From NCBI GenBank assembly GCA_008933835.1, contig WBUG01000033.1, positions 1-36,665 on the forward strand: a stretch of 36,665 nucleotides of DNA, read 5' to 3'. Every line of letters begins with the position of its first letter. Within the stretch, counting starts at the first letter, position 1. The stretch comes from Bacteroidota bacterium (GTDB lineage: Bacteria; Bacteroidota; Ignavibacteria; UBA10030; UBA8401). This document shows positions 33,140 to 36,665 of the stretch, one piece after another. A model generated the notes under the pieces. That model was not told the origin of the DNA. It did no database searches and worked only from the letters and a program-made list of their open reading frames with translations. Position numbers and translations under genes: made by a program.

Positions 33140-33958
33140 GTGCACCGTCCTAAAAAATCGCTCGGACAGAATTTCCTTCAGGATGCCAACGTCGCGCAGA
33201 AGATCGTGCGGCTGTTCGATCCGAAACCTGCGGACACCGTCGTCGAGATCGGTCCCGGCAAAGGGGCCCTCACGGCGCTGCTGCTCTCGCACGTGCCGCA
33301 CATGACCGTCGTCGAACTGGACGATGCGCTGGCCGCCGGACTCGCCGAGCAGTACCCCGGACAGCTCACCGTGCTGCATTCCGACATCCTCGACGTGGAC
33401 CTCTCCGCCCTCGCGCCCGCGGGGGGCGCGCTCCGGCTCATCGGCAACATCCCGTACAACATCACCACCCCCATCCTCTTCCATGTGATCGGCCACCGCC
33501 GCGCGGTGCGCGATTTCTCCGTGATGATGCAGACCGAGGTGGCGCAGCGCATCGCCGCGAAGCCCCGCACCAAGGAGTACGGCATCCTCTCGGTGTTCCT
33601 GCAGTACTACTGCACGGCACGCATCCAGTTCCAGGTGTCGAAGAACTCCTTCTTCCCCGTGCCGTCCGTCTCCTCCACCGTCGTTCATCTGGACTTCACC
33701 GCCCCGTTCCCGCAGACCGCGGCGAACGACGCCCTCTTCCGGCGGGTGGTGCGGGGGACCTTCGGCGTGCGGCGCAAGACGCTGCGGAACGGACTGCGCA
33801 CCATCGGCGTCCCGCCCGCCATGTTCGACCGCCTGTCGGTGGACCTCGAACTCCGTCCGGAGGAGCTGACCACGGCCGACTTCGTCCGGCTCGCCGGCGA
33901 ACTGGAACCGGCCGCCTCCGCCGTCCTGAACACCGTCGCGGAGGGGGGCGATGAGTGA
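33140..33958 (+). CDS. rsmA: 16S rRNA (adenine(1518)-N6/adenine(1519)-N6)-dimethyltransferase
   Basis: A 272-aa enzyme (KsgA) that dimethylates two adjacent adenines near the 3' end of 16S rRNA during 30S maturation. It opens with PKKSLGQNFLQD (Leu8-Leu13 signature), has the AdoMet site EIGPGKG at 36-42, the target-adenine motif NIPYN at 103-107 and a C-terminal helical domain (FGVRRKTLRNGL). There is no in-frame ATG before the conserved start, so GTG at 33140 is chosen, with GGAAGA about six bases upstream. It overlaps mgtE by eight bases. Confidence 0.96.
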   Translation: MHRPKKSLGQNFLQDANVAQKIVRLFDPKPADTVVEIGPGKGALTALLLSHVPHMTVVELDDALAAGLAEQYPGQLTVLHSDILDVDLSALAPAGGALRLIGNIPYNITTPILFHVIGHRRAVRDFSVMMQTEVAQRIAAKPRTKEYGILSVFLQYYCTARIQFQVSKNSFFPVPSVSSTVVHLDFTAPFPQTAANDALFRRVVRGTFGVRRKTLRNGLRTIGVPPAMFDRLSVDLELRPEELTTADFVRLAGELEPAASAVLNTVAEGGDE

Positions 33959-35339
33959 CGACCGGTACGTGCCGCAGGACCTCATCGAGGTCGACGACGA
34001 ACTGATGGCGGACATCGGCGAACTCATCGCCTCGAAGTCCGACTTCCTCATCAAGAACATCCTCAGCGACCTCCACCCGGCGGACATCGCGCACATCATC
34101 AACCGCCTCGAGTTCGGGCAGGGCGAATACCTCTTCTCCCTCCTCGGCGTCGAGGACCAGAGCCGCGTCATCGTCGAACTGGATGACGACCACCGCGAAC
34201 ACTTCCTCGCCTCGCTGAAGAGCGACACGCTGACGGACATCGTCGAAGAACTTCCGACCGACGAGGCGACCGACCTCGTGGCGGACCTCCCGAGGGAGAA
34301 GGCGGAGGAGGTGCTGGAGGAACTGAGCGCCGAGGACTCCTCCGAACTGCAGGAACTGCTGCAGTACGGCGAACACACCGCCGGCGGCCTGATGCAGAAG
34401 GAGTTCATCACCGTCAACCGGAAGGAGACGGTGAAGAAGGCGGTGCAGGCGGTCCGGAAGGCGGCGAAGGAGAATCCGGGGGAGCAGATCTACGCGGTGT
34501 ACGTGGTGGACGACGAGGACGTGCTCGTGGGGAGCCTCTCCGTATCGAACCTCATCCTCCTCTCCCCGCTGAAGCGCATCTACAAGGTGATGGACGCGGA
34601 CATCATCAGCGTGAAGACGAACGTGGACCAGGAGGAGGTCGCGAACATCTTCAAGAAGTACGACATCGTCTCGCTGCCGGTCACGGACTTCGCGGGGAAG
34701 ATCGTCGGCCGCATCACGGTGGACGACATCGTGGACGTCATCACGGAGGAGGCGTCCGAAGACATCCTGCGTCTGGGCGGCGTCGCGGAGGACGAGCGCG
34801 TCACCACGCCGCCGCTGCAGTCGCTCCGCCGGCGCGTTCCCTGGCTGGCGGTGTACCTCATCACCGGGCTCATCACCTCGAGCATCGTCAACCTCTTCCA
34901 CGAGACCATCCAGTCCTTCGTCGTGCTCGCCGCGCTCATGCCCATCGTCGCCGGCATGGGGGGCAACGCCGGCACCCAGGCCATCACGCTCATGGTGCGC
35001 AGCATCGCCCTCGGCGAGATCGACATGGCGGCGGCGCGCAAGGCGCTCATCAAGGAGGTCACCGTCGGCCTGCTCAACGGGGCGCTCGTCGGCTTCCTGG
35101 CCGGCACCGTCATCGCCGTCGCCTACGGCAACGTGATGCTCGGCGTGGTGATGTGCCTGGCGATGATCACGAACCTCTTCATCGCGGGGCTGATGGGGAC
35201 CCTCATCCCGCTGCTGCTGAAGTGGGCGAAGCTCGACCCGGCGCTGGCGTCGGCGGTCCTCGTGACCACCTGCACGGACGCGTTCGGATTCATCTCGTTC
35301 CTCGGCTTCGCCACCCTCTTCCTTTCGCTGCTCGTGTAG
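33951..35339 (+). CDS. mgtE: magnesium transporter MgtE
   Basis: A 462-aa inner-membrane magnesium channel/transporter. The acidic N domain (1-130) has LHPADIAHIINRL and ELPTDEATDLVADLP helical repeats. Two CBS domains (about 135-255) follow; the second includes GRITVDDIVDVITEEASEDI. After PWLAVYLITGLITS come five membrane segments, with PIVAGMGGNAGTQ and a late TTCTDAFGF holding the conserved Asp of the ion pore. Cytoplasmic domains gate the pore by binding magnesium. It overlaps the end of rsmA, an order common in the FCB group, and precedes a PAP2 gene by 8 bp. Confidence 0.97.
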   Translation: MSDDRYVPQDLIEVDDELMADIGELIASKSDFLIKNILSDLHPADIAHIINRLEFGQGEYLFSLLGVEDQSRVIVELDDDHREHFLASLKSDTLTDIVEELPTDEATDLVADLPREKAEEVLEELSAEDSSELQELLQYGEHTAGGLMQKEFITVNRKETVKKAVQAVRKAAKENPGEQIYAVYVVDDEDVLVGSLSVSNLILLSPLKRIYKVMDADIISVKTNVDQEEVANIFKKYDIVSLPVTDFAGKIVGRITVDDIVDVITEEASEDILRLGGVAEDERVTTPPLQSLRRRVPWLAVYLITGLITSSIVNLFHETIQSFVVLAALMPIVAGMGGNAGTQAITLMVRSIALGEIDMAAARKALIKEVTVGLLNGALVGFLAGTVIAVAYGNVMLGVVMCLAMITNLFIAGLMGTLIPLLLKWAKLDPALASAVLVTTCTDAFGFISFLGFATLFLSLLV

Positions 35340-35347
35340 GCCGCCGC

Positions 35348-36274
35348 ATGCGGAACTCCCTGCGCTTCCTCACCTCGGCGGACCTCGTCACCGTCGTGTT
35401 TCTTCTCCTCCTCTCCGCGCTCGAATGCGTCTTCGCCTCCCGCGTTCCGGGTTGGACACAGCTCGTCGCGCAGAACCTGGGCATCGCCGCCCTCATCGCC
35501 GGGCTCGCCCTCACCGTGCACCGGCGCGGAACCTCCGCACCCGCCGCGGTGCGGTTCGCCCGCGACTGGTACCTCGTGCCGATCATCCTCTATATCTATA
35601 CCCAGGCCTCCTCCATCGCGTTTCCGCTGCACGGACGCGACTACGACCAGGCGCTCATAGCCGCGGACCGCTTCCTCTTCGGCGGCGACCCGACGGTCTG
35701 GGCGTTCCGGTTCGCCCACCCGGCCCTGACGGAACTGCTGCAGCTCGCGTATTCGTCCTACTACCTCTTCTTCATCGCGCTCATCGCCGAGTTCTCGCGC
35801 CGGCCGGACCGCCGGGCGTTCGAGACCGGCGCGTTCCTCATCGTATACGGTTTCTACCTCTCCTACGTCGGCTACCTGCTGGTCCCCGCCGTGGGACCCC
35901 GATTCACCCTTCACGATTTCGCCGCCACGGACGCCGAACTCCCCGGTCTGCTCCTCACGCCGTACCTGCGCGACATCATCAACGCCGGCGGTGGAGCGCC
36001 GGCGGGCAGCGCGGACCCGCTCGCCGCCGTGCACCGTGACGCGTTCCCGAGCGGACACACGCAGCTCACCCTCACCGCCATGTACATCGCCTTCCGGATG
36101 CGCTCCCTGCACCGGTGGTGGCTCCTCGCCGTCGGCTCGCTGCTCATCGTCTCCACCATCTACATGCGCTACCATTACGGCATCGACGTGCTCGCCGGCG
36201 TTCTCTTCTTCATCGCCGCCGTGGCCAGCGGTACCGCGCTGGACCGATGGTGGCGGCGCGCGTCCGGCCGATAG
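35348..36274 (+). CDS. PAP2_3-type membrane phosphatase/phosphotransferase
   Basis: A 308-aa inner-membrane protein with about six to seven hydrophobic segments. The PAP2 active site is visible as FPSGHT (233-238, His237) and MRYHYGID (273-280, His276, Asp280). A preceding GYLLVPAVGPRF (175-186) resembles the PAP2_3/Aur1 (inositolphosphotransferase-like) branch. Such proteins dephosphorylate lipid phosphates or transfer lipid head groups. The substrate here, possibly a phosphosphingolipid or undecaprenyl/phosphatidate lipid, is unknown. The ATG lies 8 bp after mgtE and the gene ends just before the operon terminator. Confidence 0.88.
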   Translation: MRNSLRFLTSADLVTVVFLLLLSALECVFASRVPGWTQLVAQNLGIAALIAGLALTVHRRGTSAPAAVRFARDWYLVPIILYIYTQASSIAFPLHGRDYDQALIAADRFLFGGDPTVWAFRFAHPALTELLQLAYSSYYLFFIALIAEFSRRPDRRAFETGAFLIVYGFYLSYVGYLLVPAVGPRFTLHDFAATDAELPGLLLTPYLRDIINAGGGAPAGSADPLAAVHRDAFPSGHTQLTLTAMYIAFRMRSLHRWWLLAVGSLLIVSTIYMRYHYGIDVLAGVLFFIAAVASGTALDRWWRRASGR

Positions 36275-36308
36275 AATGAAAAACCCCGCCGCAGCGGGGT
36301 TTTTCATT
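36275..36308. terminator. bidirectional intrinsic terminator
   Basis: Perfect 15-bp stem (AATGAAAAACCCCGC / GCGGGGTTTTTCATT) with loop CGCA. The A/T runs on both arms give a U-tract in both directions, so it ends the plus-strand operon one base after the PAP2 stop and the minus-strand partial gene at the right edge. Confidence 0.95.
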
Positions 36309-36324
36309 GCACCCGGTCCGAGTC

Positions 36325-36665
36325 TCAGAACGTCATCGTCAGCCGCAGCGCCGGCATCACCTGAGGAGCGGGAGCGCCGTACCGGTCCATCGCCGCATGC
36401 GCGAGCAGCACCGCCGGACCGAACTGCCATGCTCCCGACGCGCTCCCCCGCTGTGCGGCCACGTCGGCATACCGGGAATACATCATCCCGTACCCGAACG
36501 CGGCACCGAGTCCGCTCGCCACCACGCTCACCTTGGTGTCGGCTCCGGCCAGCACCGGCACGCTGGCCGCGAGCAGTCCGCCGCCGAGCACACCGGAGAC
36601 GATGAGCACCCCTTCCTGCGACGTGAACCGTTTCCCTTGGATGAGACCGTTGCCGAGTACGGAAC
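36325..36665 (-). CDS. C-terminal part of a Gly/Ala-rich membrane protein, partial
   Basis: An open frame continues to the window edge; the first visible residues read SVLGNGLIQGKRFT, and no ATG occurs before the edge (a GTG lies at 36609). The start is therefore outside. The visible 113 residues are Gly/Ala/Val-rich (GVLGGGLLAASVPVLAG, ASGLGAAFGYGMMY), with a final stretch PALRLTMTF ending in Phe. The pattern suits an outer-membrane or integral membrane protein. No family is recognised. Confidence 0.6.
   Translation of the reverse strand, partial: SVLGNGLIQGKRFTSQEGVLIVSGVLGGGLLAASVPVLAGADTKVSVVASGLGAAFGYGMMYSRYADVAAQRGSASGAWQFGPAVLLAHAAMDRYGAPAPQVMPALRLTMTF

Noticed and set aside
1-36665. 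CRISPR arrays, tRNA or rRNA genes, insertion sequences
   Set aside because: No spaced direct repeats, cloverleaf with CCA-type end, or transposase-like frame was recognised on either strand by eye.

Overview
The window is GC-rich bacterial DNA, densely packed with about 26 genes, and has the signature of the Bacteroidota/Chlorobiota/Ignavibacteriota (FCB) group. The evidence: two TonB-dependent receptors with N-terminal carboxypeptidase-regulatory-like domains; a PorV/UPF0164-type outer-membrane protein next to a large secreted protein with a type IX secretion-like tail; a small protein resembling the Bacteroidota ribosomal protein bL38 (DUF4295) next to bL28; and promoters of the form TTG-N20-TAnnTT(TG). 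Shine-Dalgarno sites are present before many but not all genes, which together with the GC content fits a high-GC Ignavibacteria/Kapabacteria-like lineage better than a typical Flavobacterium. The species cannot be named from this sequence.

Layout. (1) 1-3.84 kb, minus strand: a bL38-like/bL28 ribosomal pair, a small Cys/His-rich membrane protein, a TonB receptor and a lipoprotein; the last three look like a metal-uptake locus. (2) 4.05-14.5 kb, minus: a gene string running TonB receptor, 997-aa secreted protein, PorV-like protein, Tat lipoprotein D-aminoacylase-like amidohydrolase, and CocE/NonD hydrolase. The first two overlap by ATGA and the string has a recognisable promoter. (3) 14.6-15.9 kb: a PhoH/PIN ATPase with its own promoter and long leader. 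(4) 16.25-20.48 kb, minus: prolyl-tRNA deacylase-like protein, M14 carboxypeptidase, prolyl oligopeptidase. (5) 20.57-21.28 kb, plus: an unassigned P-loop protein closed by a bidirectional terminator. (6) 21.4-27.7 kb, minus: lysC-lysA-asd, then a Tat-exported S66 LD-carboxypeptidase-like protein and an OPA-type MFS transporter. (7) 27.8-33.04 kb, minus: HD-type c-di-AMP phosphodiesterase (PgpH-like), Xer recombinase, orphan beta-class DNA methyltransferase, DUF1611/DgcN protein, ending at a strong terminator. (8) 33.14-36.27 kb, plus: ksgA/rsmA, mgtE and a PAP2_3 membrane phosphatase, ending at a bidirectional terminator. (9) a truncated minus-strand gene at the right edge.

How it fits together. 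Much of the accessory content concerns capture and breakdown of peptides and D-amino-acid-containing material at the envelope (TonB receptor, PorV-associated surface protein, D-aminoacylase, CocE hydrolase, M14 and S9 peptidases, S66 peptidase), next to the lysine/diaminopimelate pathway. The best candidate for an uncharacterised system is the TonB receptor/secreted protein/PorV triad with its two hydrolases. The metal-uptake-like trio and the HD/Xer/methyltransferase/DgcN operon come next. No tRNA, rRNA, CRISPR array, insertion sequence or prophage was recognised.
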